This document shows positions 22,813 to 23,378 of a DNA stretch of 23,378 nucleotides, piece by piece. The DNA lies in contig DANL01000046.1 of NCBI GenBank assembly GCA_002499865.1, forward strand, positions 1 to 23,378. The letters run 5' to 3'. How positions within the stretch are numbered: the stretch's first letter is position 1; the number at the start of each line of letters is the position of its first letter. The DNA comes from Euryarchaeota archaeon UBA121 (lineage in GTDB: Archaea; Thermoplasmatota; Poseidoniia; Poseidoniales; Thalassarchaeaceae). Both the position numbers and the translations under genes were made by a program. The notes beneath the pieces are model-generated. The model saw only the letters and a program-made list of their open reading frames with translations. It was not told the origin of the DNA and did no database searches.

Positions 22813-23378
22813 ATGAATGATGAACATTTGCCGAGACCCATGGCTACCTACCGGCTAGCAGTACTGCCCGGCGATGGGACCGGACGCGAAGTAATGAGAG
22901 AGGCACTACGGATCCTTTCAGTTTTTGAGGAAAACAGTCCCGCATCGTTCGACATAAATGAGATTCCATGTGGTGGCCAGTATTACCTTGAGACGGGTGA
23001 AGAGTGGCCAAAGGGGTCTTTCGAATACTGTAGGGATCAGTCTGACGCCATTCTTTTGGGTGCTATTGGATGGCCCGATGCTAGACTTCCGAATGGAGAC
23101 ATGGCAGGCGGACAGACCATTCTTGGGCTTAGATCAGGCTTGGAGCTATATGCCAATGTCAGGCCAGTCAAACTTTATCCCGGTGTTACTCACAAGGTGC
23201 ACGGGGTTCACAAGCAAGTCTGGAACCCAGATTTGGTAGATATTATCATGATTCGTGAGAATACGGAGGGACTCTACCACTCGCTTCTCAGGAGAATGGA
23301 GCAGAGGGCTTTAGGAAAGAAGGATGAACCGATTGTAATTGAAGAGTTTCCCGGGTTAGACGGAGAGGTTGCATGGGA
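22813..23378 (+). CDS. Isopropylmalate/isocitrate dehydrogenase family enzyme, 3'-truncated by window edge
   Basis: The frame is open from the ATG at 22813 (MNDEHLPRP, then M10 at 22840) to the right edge, 188 codons without a stop, so the gene continues outside. It begins with LAVLPGDGTGREVMREAL, the nucleotide-binding start of the beta-decarboxylating dehydrogenase family. ILLGAIGWPDARLPNG follows, then LGLRSGLELYANVRPVKLYPG with the substrate-binding arginines, and VDIIMIRENTEGLYHSLLRR, where the Y is the catalytic tyrosine. The ELYANVRPVKLY segment and lack of the Icd-type SLNVALRQ loop favour 3-isopropylmalate dehydrogenase (leucine synthesis) or a related tartrate/homoisocitrate enzyme over a second Icd. 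The cofactor-determining and C-terminal regions are outside the window, so the exact substrate is open. It is distinct from the icd gene at 4991. Confidence 0.88.
   Translation, partial: MNDEHLPRPMATYRLAVLPGDGTGREVMREALRILSVFEENSPASFDINEIPCGGQYYLETGEEWPKGSFEYCRDQSDAILLGAIGWPDARLPNGDMAGGQTILGLRSGLELYANVRPVKLYPGVTHKVHGVHKQVWNPDLVDIIMIRENTEGLYHSLLRRMEQRALGKKDEPIVIEEFPGLDGEVAW

Noticed and set aside
1..23378. tRNA/rRNA genes, CRISPR arrays, insertion sequences, prophage
   Set aside because: Spacers are short (all under about 160 bases) and none showed a cloverleaf, regular repeats, terminal inverted repeats or transposase/integrase coding.

Overview
The window looks like chromosomal DNA of a free-living, aerobic, fatty-acid-using planktonic archaeon, most likely a Marine Group II / Thermoplasmatota-type euryarchaeon. 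The signs are very tight gene packing, heavy use of AGA/AGG and ATA codons, recurrent GGTGA-type ribosome binding sites (before fadN, fadE, gcvH and the b561-like gene), a THEP1 NTPase, a B12-dependent ribonucleotide reductase, and many bacterial-looking metabolic genes. The assignment is inference from gene content. A bacterial host is not strictly excluded, because no rRNA or ribosomal protein gene is present. I see no tRNA, rRNA, CRISPR array, transposase or phage gene.

Left part (1-6910): the 3' end of a helical-repeat gene enters from the left edge and converges on a large minus-strand class II ribonucleotide reductase (nrdJ). An OsmC-like thiol protein lies upstream on the same strand. 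Divergent from osmC is an NADP-type isocitrate dehydrogenase (icd) followed by a small SAM methyltransferase.

Centre (6918-14063): a putative operator/promoter region precedes a plus-strand fatty-acid operon of six tightly spaced genes: thiolase (fadA), 3-hydroxyacyl-CoA dehydrogenase/enoyl-CoA hydratase fusion (fadN type), long acyl-CoA dehydrogenase (fadE type), an acyl-CoA-binding protein, a hotdog-fold thioesterase-like protein and an FMN-dependent nitronate monooxygenase/FabK-like enzyme. Together they would dehydrogenate, hydrate, oxidise and thiolytically cleave acyl-CoAs, with the small proteins buffering or unloading acyl-CoA pools.

Right part (14064-23378): a minus-strand 1122-residue helical protein with a C-terminal PIN nuclease domain, a plus-strand four-helix b561-like membrane protein, and then a run of minus-strand genes. 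In transcription order these are a coiled-coil/winged-helix-like protein, an Eco57I-type DNA methylase homologue with degenerate catalytic motifs, a THEP1 NTPase, a two-TM protein, gcvH and an RNase HI. Short perfect hairpins lie on each side of the methylase gene. A second beta-decarboxylating dehydrogenase gene (isopropylmalate/isocitrate family) runs off the right edge.

The most unusual elements are the methylase-like gene whose NPPY-type motif reads SRPPW, with its coiled-coil partner, the giant helical-PIN protein, and the presence of an acyl-CoA-binding protein inside a B. subtilis-like fadANE operon.
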